DNA of 58,579 bases from Mycobacteriales bacterium (GCA_035995165.1 DASYKU010000090.1:1-58579); one strand, 5' to 3'. Positions 44,363 through 53,462 are shown, counted from the stretch's first letter. Numbers and translations: made by a program. Notes: generated from the sequence alone by a model not told the origin.

Positions 44363-45376
44363 ATGTCGCGTTCTCGCATTGCCAGCGTCGAACACGCCGA
44401 GTGGCGGCAGGAGCACGAGCGTGCTGCCGCCGAGGCCCGCAGAGCCGAGCGGGCGTCCCGCAAGGCCCGCCTGGAGCGGGCGACGCAGCAATATCTTGCG
44501 GAGCGGGCGGCCGAGGCGGAGCGGCGTACGCGCCGGGTGGACGCTCAGGTCACCGAGCTGCGGACCGTGCTGGAGCACGGGCTGCGGCACAACCCCCGCA
44601 TCGACCTGGCGGCGCTGCGCGAGCAGTTCGCCCAGCCGGCGCCGGACCTGAGCTCGGTCGGCTGGCGCCCGTTCCCGCCCGACTGGTCCCGGTACGAGCC
44701 GTCCACGCCGTCGGTGCTGGGCCGGGTCGTCTCCGGCGCGCGCCATCAACAGCAGCTCGCCGCGGCCCGGACCCGGTACGAGAAGGCGCTCGTCGACTAC
44801 GAGCGGGCCGAGCACGACCGGCAGCGCCGCTTCGCCGACGCCCGGGCCCGGTACGCGGCGCAGGTGGCCGAGGAGCGGCTGCGGGTCGACGAGCACAACC
44901 GTTCGGTCGACGCGTTCGCCTCGGCGCTGCGGCGGCGGGAGCCGGACGCGGTCGACCGGCACCTGGCCATGGTGCTCGACGCCGTCCCGCTGCCCGAGGA
45001 CTTCCCGCACCGGGTCGAGGTCGGCGGGTCGGTGGCCCGGTTCGAGCTGCCCGACCCCTCGGTGGTGCCGTCCGTCCGCGGCTTCCGCTACGACCAGGCC
45101 ACCGACGAGCTGGTCGAGATCTGGCGCCCGGCCGAGGAGGTCGCCGAGCTCTACCGGCTGGTGCTCGCCCAGGTCGCGCTGCTCTGCCTGCGGGACGTGT
45201 TCGCGGCCGACCCGGGGCTGGAGTCGGTGACCTTCCACGGGGCGGTCCGGGGCGAGCGGCTGGTCGCGGTGCGCACCCGCCGGGAGCCGCTGGAGCGGGC
45301 TCTCGCCCGCGACCTCCGGCCGGTAGAGGCACTGTCCACTCTGGACAGTGAAGCCGAGCTGCGCTGGGCGTCCTGA
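44363..45376 (+). CDS. Mrr-type restriction-system accessory domain without nuclease
   Basis: This 337-residue protein starts with a highly charged coiled-coil (residues 5-70) and a second helical hairpin (about 125-190). A beta-rich domain follows, with DAVPLPEDFPHRVEVGGSVARFELPDP and VPSVRGFRYDQATDELVE. The order matches the N-terminal part of actinobacterial Mrr-like restriction-endonuclease proteins as I know them, but the C-terminal Mrr catalytic domain is absent: the protein stops soon after RDLRPVEALSTLDSE. No nuclease remnant follows before the convergent gene. It may be a stand-alone regulatory domain or a truncation. ATG follows GAGGTGAGG. Confidence 0.6.
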   Translation: MSRSRIASVEHAEWRQEHERAAAEARRAERASRKARLERATQQYLAERAAEAERRTRRVDAQVTELRTVLEHGLRHNPRIDLAALREQFAQPAPDLSSVGWRPFPPDWSRYEPSTPSVLGRVVSGARHQQQLAAARTRYEKALVDYERAEHDRQRRFADARARYAAQVAEERLRVDEHNRSVDAFASALRRREPDAVDRHLAMVLDAVPLPEDFPHRVEVGGSVARFELPDPSVVPSVRGFRYDQATDELVEIWRPAEEVAELYRLVLAQVALLCLRDVFAADPGLESVTFHGAVRGERLVAVRTRREPLERALARDLRPVEALSTLDSEAELRWAS

Positions 45377-45398
45377 CCGGTCTGTTCCAGCTGCTGTC

Positions 45399-46337
45399 CT
45401 AACGGGACAGTCGGCGGCGGAGGCGGAACGCCAGCGCCCGCGCCGCCTGCTTGGCCAGTGCCACCTTGCCCGGGTCGTTGTAGACGACGAACGTGCCGAA
45501 CGGGTGCACCCCGCGCTCGCCGGCGACCTTCTCCGCCGCGTCCTGAACCGCCCGCAGATCCGCCACGGTCAGCTGCGGCGGCAGCTCGTCGGGCTGGTAG
45601 AGCGCGGCGAACGGGTAGTCCCGGCCGGCCGTCCTGGTCATCTCGACGTGGCAGCCGAACACGTGCGTGACATCGCGCGCCTCGGCGAGCTCGATCATCC
45701 GCCGCAGGCTGTCCAGGAACGCCGGCATGTCCTCGACGAGCAACCGCCCCGGCAGGACGGTGTCGCCGGTGAGCAGCAGCCCGGACCAGGGGTCGTAGAT
45801 CGTCACCGCGGTGACGTGGTGGCCCGGGGTCCCGGTGATGTCCAGGGTCCGGCCGCCGAGCTCGAACCGGACCACCTGGGAGGGCCAGTCGGTGAACTCG
45901 AAGTACTGCCGGACCGAGTCCAGGTCGGTGCCGACGACGTCGGTGTACGGCCGGTCCGCGAACTGCCCGTCGCCGGCCCGGTGGTCGCCGTGCCCGTGGG
46001 TGTGCGCGACGACCAGCGGGTAGATCTCGCGCGGGTGGGTCGCCAGCCAGCCGGCGATCAGCCCGTCGACGGTGTCGCGCAGGGTCCGGTCCTTGGTCGC
46101 ACCGGTGTCGAGCAGCAGCGCCCGCTCGTCGCCCAGCAGCAGCACCACGAACGGCGCCTCGAACGTCACGTCCTTGCTCTGCCGGAGCAGGTAGGTGTGC
46201 TCGTCGTACGCGTGCACCTGGATCGGCGGGTCCGTCCGGACCCGGCGGCGGGGTGAGCCGTGGATCCAGGACACGTCCAGGTCGCCGTGGACAGGGGTGG
46301 GCCCGGCGAAGGCGCTGTCATCCATGTCGGACATCAT
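45399..46337 (-). CDS. Metallo-beta-lactamase-fold hydrolase
   Basis: This 312-residue protein has the MBL metal-binding motif HTHGHGDH, a downstream metal His in TPGHH and Asp in LLTGDTVLPG, and a final HVEM-type ligand region. These are the hallmarks of the glyoxalase II-like MBL hydrolases; the substrate is unknown. Three ATG codons (46337, 46334, 46325) are possible starts. The first is only 6 nt from the divergent epimerase start, so the two genes have almost no shared leader. Confidence 0.85.
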   Translation of the reverse strand: MMSDMDDSAFAGPTPVHGDLDVSWIHGSPRRRVRTDPPIQVHAYDEHTYLLRQSKDVTFEAPFVVLLLGDERALLLDTGATKDRTLRDTVDGLIAGWLATHPREIYPLVVAHTHGHGDHRAGDGQFADRPYTDVVGTDLDSVRQYFEFTDWPSQVVRFELGGRTLDITGTPGHHVTAVTIYDPWSGLLLTGDTVLPGRLLVEDMPAFLDSLRRMIELAEARDVTHVFGCHVEMTRTAGRDYPFAALYQPDELPPQLTVADLRAVQDAAEKVAGERGVHPFGTFVVYNDPGKVALAKQAARALAFRLRRRLSR

Positions 46338-46343
46338 GGACGG

Positions 46344-47246
46344 GTGACGGTCCCTTCCGGTAGGCAGATCCAGCTCGAGCACGGTGTGCACCGGGCGGTC
46401 GTGGTCGAGGTCGGCGGCGGCCTGCGCGAGTACACAGTGGACGGCGTCCCGGTGCTCGACGGCTACCCGTCCTCGGAGATGGCCAGCGGCGGGCGCGGCC
46501 AGACGCTGCTCCCGTGGCCGAACCGGCTGGCGGGCGGGCGGTACTCGTTCGGCGACAGCTCGTACCAGCTGGCGCTGACCGAGCCGACCAAGGGCAACGC
46601 GATCCACGGGCTGACCCGCTGGGTGAACTGGACGGTCGACTCGCAGACCGAGTCCGGGGTGGTCATGGCGCTGTCGCTGCATCCGCAGCCGGGCTACCCG
46701 TTCGCCCTGGAGTTCCGGCTGGAGTACACGCTGTCCGACGCGGGCCTGACCGTCCGGACCACGGCGACCAACGTCGGCGACGCGCCGTGTCCGTACGGGA
46801 CCGGCGCCCATCCCTACCTCACGGCCGGGACCGACACCGTGGACGGCGCCACCGTGCAGGGGCCCGGCCGCCGCTACCTGCCGACCGACGACAACGGCAT
46901 CCCGACCGGGACCGAGGACGTCGAGGGCGGGCCGTACGACTTCCGCCAGCCGCGGTCGCTGGACGGCGCCGAGGTCGACCACTGCTTCACCGACCTGGAG
47001 CGCGACGAGGACGGGATCGCCACCGTCACGCTGGCCGGGCCGGACCGCTCGGTCCGGCTCTGGGTCGACGGCGGGTATCGCTACCTGCAGGTCTTCACCG
47101 GGGACACGCTGGTGCCGGAGCGGCGGCGGCGCGGGCTCGCGGTCGAGCCGATGACCTGCCCGCCCGACGCGTTCCGCAGCGGCGAGGGGCTGATCGTGCT
47201 CGAGCCGGGTGAGACCACGATGACGACCTGGGGGGTCGCCCCGTGA
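46344..47246 (+). CDS. Aldose 1-epimerase family protein
   Basis: This 300-residue galactose-mutarotase fold protein contains GQTLLPWPNRLAGGRY and NAIHGLTRW with the catalytic His region. YGTGAHPYLTAG holds the second active-site His, and EVDHCFTDL the acidic residue area. It interconverts alpha and beta forms of a hexose. The GTG at 46344 gives the usual N-terminus, but with no ribosome site and the divergent gene 6 nt away it must be leaderless. It overlaps the following hydrolase by 4 nt. Confidence 0.85.
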   Translation: MTVPSGRQIQLEHGVHRAVVVEVGGGLREYTVDGVPVLDGYPSSEMASGGRGQTLLPWPNRLAGGRYSFGDSSYQLALTEPTKGNAIHGLTRWVNWTVDSQTESGVVMALSLHPQPGYPFALEFRLEYTLSDAGLTVRTTATNVGDAPCPYGTGAHPYLTAGTDTVDGATVQGPGRRYLPTDDNGIPTGTEDVEGGPYDFRQPRSLDGAEVDHCFTDLERDEDGIATVTLAGPDRSVRLWVDGGYRYLQVFTGDTLVPERRRRGLAVEPMTCPPDAFRSGEGLIVLEPGETTMTTWGVAP

Positions 47247-48082
47247 CGGAGATGGTGCGGGCCGGGTCGGTCGAGCTGTGCGCGCAGGCCTTCGGGACGC
47301 GCGGCGACCCGGCCGTCCTGCTCATCAGCGGGTCGAGCTCGTCGATGGACTGGTGGGAACCGGGGTTCTGCACGGCGCTGGCCGGCGGCGGCCGGTTCGT
47401 CATCCGGTACGACCTGCGGGACACCGGCCAGTCGGTGCACTACCCGGTCGGGTCGCCGGACTACGGCTCCCGGGACCTGGTCGCGGACGTCGCCGGGCTG
47501 CTGGACGCGTACGGGGTCGAGCGGGCCTGCCTGCTGGGGATCTCGATGGGCGGCGCGATCGCGCAGCTGACGGCGTTGCTGCGGCCGTCGCGGGTGAGCG
47601 CGCTGGTGCTGCTGTCGACGTTCGCGCCGGGCGGGCCTCCGGTCGGGATGGATCCTGCGCTTGCGGAGTACTTCCAGCAGGCCCCGGAGACCGACTGGTC
47701 CGACCCCGCGGCCGTGCTGGATCAGCAGATCGACTACCAGCGGGAGCTGGCGGCTGAGTCTGTGCCGTTCGACGAGCCGGCCGCCCGGGCGCTCACCGAG
47801 GCCGCCTTCGCGCGGACGCTGGACGTGCGGGCCTCGTTGACGAACCACGACCTGATCCGGTCGGACGTCGACGACTGGTACTCGCGGCTCGGAGAGATCC
47901 GGGTGCCGACGCTGGTCGTGCACGGCGCGGAGGACCGGTTCATCCGGCCGGCGCACGGAGAGGCGCTGGCCCGCTCCATTCCGGGCGCTCGGCTGCTCCT
48001 GCTGCCCGGCGTCGGGCACGAGTTCCCGCGGCGGGCCTGGGGTCCGGTCGTGCCGGCCGTGCTGGAGGTGTCCGGTGCCTGA
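47243..48082 (+). CDS. Alpha/beta hydrolase
   Basis: This 279-residue alpha/beta hydrolase has nucleophile Ser101 in GISMGG, an acidic residue in HGAEDRF and His in GVGHEF. The oxyanion region (LLISGSSSSMDWW) and overall pattern resemble aclacinomycin methylesterase-like and other small esterases. It is coupled to the epimerase upstream (GTGA) and overlaps the iminopeptidase gene by 8 nt. Substrate unknown. Confidence 0.85.
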   Translation: MTEMVRAGSVELCAQAFGTRGDPAVLLISGSSSSMDWWEPGFCTALAGGGRFVIRYDLRDTGQSVHYPVGSPDYGSRDLVADVAGLLDAYGVERACLLGISMGGAIAQLTALLRPSRVSALVLLSTFAPGGPPVGMDPALAEYFQQAPETDWSDPAAVLDQQIDYQRELAAESVPFDEPAARALTEAAFARTLDVRASLTNHDLIRSDVDDWYSRLGEIRVPTLVVHGAEDRFIRPAHGEALARSIPGARLLLLPGVGHEFPRRAWGPVVPAVLEVSGA

Positions 48083-49022
48083 CCGCTACCCGCCTATCGA
48101 GCCGTACGCGTCGGGTCTTCTCGACGTCGGTGACGGGCACGAGATCTACTGGGAGACCTCGGGAAATCCGTCCGGGAAGCCCGTGGTCTGGTTGCACGGC
48201 GGGCCGGGCGGGCCGCCGGTGCCCAACCAGCGGCGGCAGTACGACCCGGCGGCGTACCGGATCGTGGTGTTCGACCAGCGCGGCTGCGGGCGGTCCCGGC
48301 CGCTGGCTTCCACTGCCGCCGCGGATCTCAGCACCAACACGACGCAGCACCTTCTGCAGGACATCGAACTGCTGCGGGAGCACCTCGGCATCGAGCGGTG
48401 GGTGGTGACCGGCGGGTCCTGGGGCGTGACGCTCGCGCTGGCCTACGCGCAGCAGCACCCGTCCCGGGTTCTCGCGATGTCGCTGGCGGCCGTCACCGCC
48501 GGGCGGCGGCTGGAGGCCGACTGGATCATTCGCGACATGCGGCGGATCTTCCCGCGGGAGTGGGACGCGTACGCGGCCGAGTTGCCGGAGTCCGAACGCG
48601 ACGGTGACCTGGCCACGGCGTACGCGCGCCTGCTGGCCTCGCCCGACCCGGCCGTGACCGAGCGGGCGGCCTACCAGTGGTGCGTCTGGGAGGACACCCA
48701 CATGTCGCTGGCGCCCGACTGGGAGCCCTGGCTGCAGCACCGGGATCCGTCGTTCCGGCAGGTGTTCGCGCGGCTGGTCACGCACTACTGGTCGAACGGG
48801 TGCTTCCTCGACGACACCCCGATCCTGGCCGCGATGGACCGGATCGCCGCGATCCCCGCCGTCCTCATCCACGGCCGGTACGACGTGTCCGGGCCGCTGG
48901 ACACGGCCTGGGACCTGCACCGGGCCTGGCCGGCGTCGCGGCTGGTGGTGCTGGAGGACGCCGGGCACGGGGGCACGTCGATGACGGCGGCGATGCAGGC
49001 GGCGCTGGACGAATTCCGTTAG
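48075..49022 (+). CDS. pip: Proline iminopeptidase
   Basis: This 315-residue S33-family enzyme has HGGPGGPP (oxyanion), FDQRGCGRS, nucleophile Ser115 in GGSWGV, Asp in HGRYDVSGP and His in DAGHGG, all typical of proline iminopeptidase. It removes N-terminal proline from small peptides in the cytoplasm. The open frame uses a GTG that overlaps the upstream hydrolase gene. Confidence 0.93.
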   Translation: MPDRYPPIEPYASGLLDVGDGHEIYWETSGNPSGKPVVWLHGGPGGPPVPNQRRQYDPAAYRIVVFDQRGCGRSRPLASTAAADLSTNTTQHLLQDIELLREHLGIERWVVTGGSWGVTLALAYAQQHPSRVLAMSLAAVTAGRRLEADWIIRDMRRIFPREWDAYAAELPESERDGDLATAYARLLASPDPAVTERAAYQWCVWEDTHMSLAPDWEPWLQHRDPSFRQVFARLVTHYWSNGCFLDDTPILAAMDRIAAIPAVLIHGRYDVSGPLDTAWDLHRAWPASRLVVLEDAGHGGTSMTAAMQAALDEFR

Positions 49023-49044
49023 CCGGGCTGCCTAGGCTCGGATC

Positions 49045-49746
49045 GTGCTTCCGTTCCTGCAGCCGTTCGTCGCGCCGTTCACGCCGGTTTCGCCCGTGAC
49101 CGTGGACGGGCTCTCCCTCTACCTGCCCCCGGAGCCTTCCCGGCCGGCGCCGGCGGTCGTGCTGGTGCACGGCGGGCCGGTGCCGGCGGAGCTGCCGCAG
49201 CGGCCGCCGTCCTGGCCGGCGTACGTCGGCTATGGCTCGCTGCTCGCGGCGGCCGGCGTGGTCGGGGTGATGTTCGAGCACGGCTACCGGACGCCCGATT
49301 CGCTCGACACGGCCGCTCTTGACGTGCGCCGGGCGGTGTCTGTTGCCCGGGAGCATCCGTCCGTCGACAGTGGACGGACGGTGCTCTGGTTCTTCTCCGG
49401 TGGCGGGGTGCTGGCCGGGGACTGGCTCGCCGCACCCCCGCCCTGGCTGGCCGCCGTCGCCCTGACCTACCCGATCTGCGATCACCGCCCCGGCGTCCAG
49501 ACGTCGGTGGTCACGCCGATCGCCGCCGGCGCGACGGTGCCGGTGCTGCTGACCCGGGTCGAGCACGAGTTCGACTTCGTCGTGCCGACGCAGGAAGCGT
49601 TCCTGCGGGCGGCCCCGGCTGTCTCGGTCATAGACGTCCCCGGCGCCGAACACGGCTTCGAAACCATCAACGACACCGACGCGGCCCGCTCCGCAATCTC
49701 CTCCGCCGTCACCTGGACGACGGGTCACGCGCTCGGCCGCCCGTAG
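49045..49746 (+). CDS. Alpha/beta hydrolase (dienelactone hydrolase-like)
   Basis: This 233-residue protein has an HGG oxyanion loop (VLVHGGPVP), a nucleophile-elbow candidate Ser118 (WFFSGGG) and a C-terminal His in GAEHGFET. The layout fits a dienelactone hydrolase or small esterase. It is the third hydrolase in a row and is probably on the same transcript as the iminopeptidase (22-nt gap). Substrate unknown. Confidence 0.8.
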   Translation: MLPFLQPFVAPFTPVSPVTVDGLSLYLPPEPSRPAPAVVLVHGGPVPAELPQRPPSWPAYVGYGSLLAAAGVVGVMFEHGYRTPDSLDTAALDVRRAVSVAREHPSVDSGRTVLWFFSGGGVLAGDWLAAPPPWLAAVALTYPICDHRPGVQTSVVTPIAAGATVPVLLTRVEHEFDFVVPTQEAFLRAAPAVSVIDVPGAEHGFETINDTDAARSAISSAVTWTTGHALGRP

Positions 49747-49866
49747 GCCGGCGTCGTGGTCGGAGGGTCGGACCGCCGCCCCCCGCGCCGCCGATCGGCA
49801 TGACACGTTGTTCAGCAGTCGCCACGACATCGCGGCCCGGACCGCTTTGCGGCCGCGGCCGGACGG

Positions 49867-50946
49867 TTGAACTCTGTGTCCAGCGGGCCCGTGTACCCCA
49901 GCGTGGCCTCCGTGCGCGCAGGTGCGGTCGGGTTCGGTCGGGCGGTCCGCCGGTTGGGCCCGTTGTTGCTGCGCCTGGCCGGCGGCGTCACCGTGCTGTG
50001 GTTTCTCGCGCGGCTGGTGGGCGCGGCGCCGTTCGAGGACGGCCTGCGGGCGGTCACCTGGCCGGCGGTCGTGGCCGCTGCCATGCTCACTGCGCTGACC
50101 ACGGCGTGTTCGGCCTGGCGGTGGCGGGTCGTCGCCCGGTCACTCGGCATCGGAATCGGGCTGCCGCGCGCGATGGGCGCCTACTACCGTTCCCTGTTCC
50201 TCAACTCCGTGCTCGTCGGCGGGGTCGTCGGTGACGTGCACCGAGCGGTCACTCATGGTCGGCGCGCTGGAGACGTGGCGCGGGGGATCCGCGCGGTGGC
50301 GTGGGAACGGTTGTGGGGTCAGGTCATCCAGGCTGTGGTGACCGCCGTCGTACTGCTGACGATGCCCTCGCCGGTCCGGCCCGCGCTGCCGTACGTCCTC
50401 GCGGGTGTGGCGGTCGTGGCCGGGTGCGCTGCGCTGGTGGTGCGCGGCGCAGCTCGCCGGGGCCGGTCGCGGCTCGCCCGCACGGCCCGGGCCGCGTCTG
50501 ATGACCTGCGTCGCCAGCTGCTGGCCCCGGACGTGTGGCCCCAGCTCATGCTGGCGTCGGTGCTGGTCGTGACAGGGCACACGGCTACGTTCGTCATCGC
50601 GGCCCGGGTCGCCGGCTGCACCGCGCCGCTGGGCGTACTGGTCGCGCTCCTGATGGTGGTCCAGACTGCAGCGGTGATCCCCCTGAGCATCGGTGGGTGG
50701 GGGCCACGCGAGGGTGCTGCCGCCTGGGCCTTCGCCGCGGCCGGGCTCGGCGCGGCCACCGGGGTCACGGTCGTCACGCTCTACGCGGTGCTCATGCTGG
50801 CCGCGGTGACCCCGGGCGCCGGCCTGCTGCTGGGGGACATCGTTCGCCGCGCACGCGGCCCGGGTCACCCGGACGGGTCGGGACAACCCGATCTGGCCCC
50901 CGCAGGCGTTGGGGGGCGCTCGTGGCTGACCGGCGGCACCGGGTGA
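49867..50946 (+). CDS. Lysylphosphatidylglycerol synthase-type membrane protein
   Basis: This 359-residue protein has about seven or eight membrane helices. It contains the family segments SAWRWRVVARSLG and YYRSLFLNSVLVGGVVGDVHRA and the late IPLSIGGWGPREGAAAW, as in the LPG_synthase_TM (UPF0104) family. Members act as lipid flippases or accessory domains of MprF; here the synthetase domain is absent. The start is uncertain: TTG at 49867 or GTG at 49876. The 120 bp upstream show no clear promoter. Confidence 0.8.
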   Translation: MNSVSSGPVYPSVASVRAGAVGFGRAVRRLGPLLLRLAGGVTVLWFLARLVGAAPFEDGLRAVTWPAVVAAAMLTALTTACSAWRWRVVARSLGIGIGLPRAMGAYYRSLFLNSVLVGGVVGDVHRAVTHGRRAGDVARGIRAVAWERLWGQVIQAVVTAVVLLTMPSPVRPALPYVLAGVAVVAGCAALVVRGAARRGRSRLARTARAASDDLRRQLLAPDVWPQLMLASVLVVTGHTATFVIAARVAGCTAPLGVLVALLMVVQTAAVIPLSIGGWGPREGAAAWAFAAAGLGAATGVTVVTLYAVLMLAAVTPGAGLLLGDIVRRARGPGHPDGSGQPDLAPAGVGGRSWLTGGTG

Positions 50947-51067
50947 CCGGCCCCGCCGGCCGCCTCGGGTCGATCCGTGTCCACCCTTTCGCCGTGCCAT
51001 CCGGTGTCCTGCAGGACGGATCGGTGGCGACTTATTTTCAGTTCGGCCCGAGGCTGGAGGCTGGCTC

Positions 51068-51529
51068 ATGACAATCAGAACCGAGAGCCGCATAACAATC
51101 GCTAGCAGCGTCCGCGATGCGTGGGCGTATTTCTGTGACGTCGGACGCTGGCCGGAGTGGGCACCGACGGTTCTCGAGTGCTGGGTTCGCGGGGGAGCTC
51201 CGCTTCAGCCCGGCTCGCGGGTCGAGCAGCGGGCGAAGGACCTGTGGCGGACGCACCGCCGGAGCCAGGAGGTGACCGCTGTCGAGGCGCCCCGCTACGT
51301 GGCTTTCGCCGGGTCAATGGGTACGTCCGCGGCGCGCTGGGGAATGGAACTCGAACCGGTGGACGACAGGCAGACCGACGCCAAGATGTGGATCGAGGTC
51401 GACCCCGCGGGCATCATGCGCGTGGCTCCCGGCCTTCTCAAGGGCAGTATTCAGCGCGTAAGCGATCGCGAGATGGCGGCGATCAAGGCTGCGGTCGAGT
51501 CCGCGGCGCGGGAAGGCGCGGAGTCCTAG
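51068..51529 (+). CDS. SRPBCC (START-like) family protein
   Basis: This 153-residue protein follows the polyketide-cyclase/START-like SRPBCC pattern: an opening strand and short helix (SSVRDAWAYFCDVGRWPEWAPTV), a curved sheet, and a long C-terminal helix (REMAAIKAAVESAARE). Such proteins hold hydrophobic ligands in a central cavity. GGAGG precedes the ATG. It lies 52 nt upstream of a methyltransferase gene and may be co-transcribed with it. Confidence 0.8.
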   Translation: MTIRTESRITIASSVRDAWAYFCDVGRWPEWAPTVLECWVRGGAPLQPGSRVEQRAKDLWRTHRRSQEVTAVEAPRYVAFAGSMGTSAARWGMELEPVDDRQTDAKMWIEVDPAGIMRVAPGLLKGSIQRVSDREMAAIKAAVESAAREGAES

Positions 51530-51581
51530 ATGAGGTGGCACCCCGTGCTAGCGCGACGCCACCGAGATCGAGGAGCACACC

Positions 51582-52292
51582 GTGAACCACATTGACCGAA
51601 AGCGCGAGCGTCTGATCGACATATACCGCAAGAAGGCGAAGCACTACGACCTCACCTCCCGGCTCTACCCCGCGCCCTGCTACCCCCAGCCGGGGCAACG
51701 CCTCCGGGCCGTACAAGCGCTCGGGCTTCGCGCGGGTGACAGCGTGATCGACGTCGCCTGCGGCACAGGTCTGAACTTCCCGCTGATCGAGGAGGTGATC
51801 GGTCCCGAGGGCCGGATCGTCGGCGTCGATCTGACCGACGCGATGCTCGCCCAAGCCCAGAATCGGATAGGGACGAAAGGCTGGAGCAATATCAGCCTCG
51901 TGCAAGCCGACGCGGTCGACTTCGACTTCCCCACCGGGGTCGACGCGATCCTGTCCACGTACGCCCTGTCGCAGGTGCCCGAGAGCGCGGAGGTCATCGC
52001 CCACGGCGCCGCAGCCCTCTCCGGAGGCGGCCGCTGGGTGGTGCTGGATCTCAAGGTTCCCAACAGCACGCCTGGGTGGCTGGCACAGCTCGGAACCGCG
52101 ATTGTGCGGCCTTACGCCTCCATAGATGAGTGGATCGCGCGCCACCCGTGGGAGGCGATTCGCGCAGCCATGCAGGAAGAACTGACCGATGTTTCCTGGA
52201 CCGAGTTGTTCTTCGGGACCGCATTCCTCGCGGCCGGGTCCCGCGACAGTGGAACCGTCGGCGTACGACCGCCGGGCAGCGGCCATCAGTGA
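51582..52292 (+). CDS. Class I SAM-dependent methyltransferase
   Basis: This 236-residue methyltransferase has motif I VIDVACGTGLNFPLIEE, an acidic loop VGVDLTDAMLAQA and motif II/III in VDFDFPTGVDAILSTYALSQVP. The pattern resembles UbiE/phosphatidylethanolamine-type methyltransferases; the acceptor is not identifiable. GTG follows GAGGAGC. It marks the left side of the accessory region. Confidence 0.85.
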   Translation: MNHIDRKRERLIDIYRKKAKHYDLTSRLYPAPCYPQPGQRLRAVQALGLRAGDSVIDVACGTGLNFPLIEEVIGPEGRIVGVDLTDAMLAQAQNRIGTKGWSNISLVQADAVDFDFPTGVDAILSTYALSQVPESAEVIAHGAAALSGGGRWVVLDLKVPNSTPGWLAQLGTAIVRPYASIDEWIARHPWEAIRAAMQEELTDVSWTELFFGTAFLAAGSRDSGTVGVRPPGSGHQ

Positions 52293-52443
52293 CCGTGGGC
52301 TGAGCAAGCGGTGACTCCGGCCTGCTCACCGGTCGCTCGGATCGACGGCGAACAGGCCCGTGCTCCTCTCAGTTCGGTTCGGCCCGGGCGGTTGAAGGGG
52401 GTCGAGGCCCGGGAGGATCTGCGCGGAGCCGCTGTGTCCGGAT

Positions 52444-52520
52444 CGCCGCCGGTCTGCCGGAGTCCGCTTGCACGACCTACGGCATACCTGCGTAACGCTC
52501 CTGCTCGACGCCGGGGGTGC
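52444..52520 (+). pseudogene. Tyrosine recombinase relic (C-terminal HxxR box)
   Basis: The 281-bp gap between the methyltransferase and GNAT genes contains a short stretch encoding LHDLRHTCVTLLLDAG, which is the HxLRHT active-site box of tyrosine recombinases (phage integrases). The frame continues on both sides without recognisable integrase sequence, and no start or tyrosine box is present. It is a fragment of a lost mobile-element integrase. Confidence 0.7.
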
Positions 52521-52573
52521 CTCCGTCTCCTCCACCGTCAGCTGGACCGCCGACCACGCCTCGACCGCCGGTG

Positions 52574-53032
52574 ATGCCTCTCGTCGTACGGCCAGTGAAG
52601 ACCGGCGACTTCTCGTCGGTGGCGGTGCTGCTGGCCGAGATGGACGCGTTCTACGGCCAGTCCGGCCGCGAGTCCTCAGCCGTCAAGATCGCGAACATGC
52701 GCCGCTACCTGTTCGGGCCGGCGCCGTCCGCGTACCTCCTGGTCGCCGTCTCGGATGCGACCGTGGTCGGCATCGCGGCGTACTCCTACCTCTGGCCGGC
52801 CGGCGGCACCACCCGCAGCGTTTACCTCAAGGACCTCTTCGTCGCCGCGACCCACCGCCGCACCGGCGCCGGCCGCCTCCTCTTCACCGCCCTGGTGGAC
52901 AAGGCCCGCTCCGAAGGCTGCACCCGCCTCGACTGGACCGCCGACCTCCCCAACAAGGAAGCCCAAGCCTTCTACGCCTCCCTCGGCCTAACCGCCAACC
53001 CCACCAAACTCCCCTACCGCCTCCCCCTTTGA
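52574..53032 (+). CDS. GNAT N-acetyltransferase
   Basis: This 152-residue GNAT-fold protein has the acetyl-CoA loop in VAATHRRTGAGRLLFTALV (the RRTGAG replaces the usual Q/RxxGxG/A). KEAQAFYASLGLT follows as in family members. N-terminal VVRPVKTGDFSSVAVLL is the first strand and helix. The substrate is unknown. ATG at 52574 or GTG at 52571; no good ribosome site. It is convergent with the adjacent VapBC pair, 4 nt apart. Confidence 0.85.
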   Translation: MPLVVRPVKTGDFSSVAVLLAEMDAFYGQSGRESSAVKIANMRRYLFGPAPSAYLLVAVSDATVVGIAAYSYLWPAGGTTRSVYLKDLFVAATHRRTGAGRLLFTALVDKARSEGCTRLDWTADLPNKEAQAFYASLGLTANPTKLPYRLPL

Positions 53033-53036
53033 CCCC

Positions 53037-53462
53037 TCAGGCGCCGGTCAGGGCGGTAGCGAGGCCGAGCTCGGCGCAGGCTGCCAGCAGGTCCTTGTCG
53101 CCGCTGGCGACCACGAGGTCCGGAGCCTCGATCCTCTCGGCAGAGGCGCAGTGCACGGCGTCGTACCCGCGCAGCGCCTGACGGTCCACCAGCTCGGCGG
53201 CGCGGCGGGTCAGAACTTCGTCCACCTCGACGACGCGGAAGTCGCGCCAGAGGTCGCTCAGCGAGGCCGCGGCCGTCCGATGGTGCTCATCGGCGATCCG
53301 GCCCATCCGGCGGGCCCGGGCGAGTGCCGCGGCGGCCTCGAGGAACAGCAACCGTGAGGTCACCACCTCGTCGGCGGACTCCCACAGCTCCTGGCTCACC
53401 TCGGTGCCGGGCTCGGTGACGAGCAGCGGCACGAACGCCGAGGTGTCGAAGTAGACGATCAC
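53037..53462 (-). CDS. VapC-type PIN toxin
   Basis: This 141-residue PIN-domain ribonuclease shows all acidic residues: Asp6 (YFDTSAFV), Glu in LFLEAAAAL, Asp in LRGYDAVHC and Asp in SGDKDLL. VapC toxins cut tRNA or rRNA at specific sites when not bound by their antitoxin. ATGA at 53459-53462 couples it to the antitoxin gene upstream, the usual order. Confidence 0.92.
   Translation of the reverse strand: MIVYFDTSAFVPLLVTEPGTEVSQELWESADEVVTSRLLFLEAAAALARARRMGRIADEHHRTAAASLSDLWRDFRVVEVDEVLTRRAAELVDRQALRGYDAVHCASAERIEAPDLVVASGDKDLLAACAELGLATALTGA

Noticed and set aside
44363-45376. Restriction endonuclease
   Set aside because: The catalytic Mrr domain is absent and no methyltransferase partner lies nearby.
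46344-49746. Natural-product biosynthetic cluster suggested by several alpha/beta hydrolases in a row
   Set aside because: No synthase, carrier protein or tailoring set is present; the hydrolases look like independent small esterases/peptidases.
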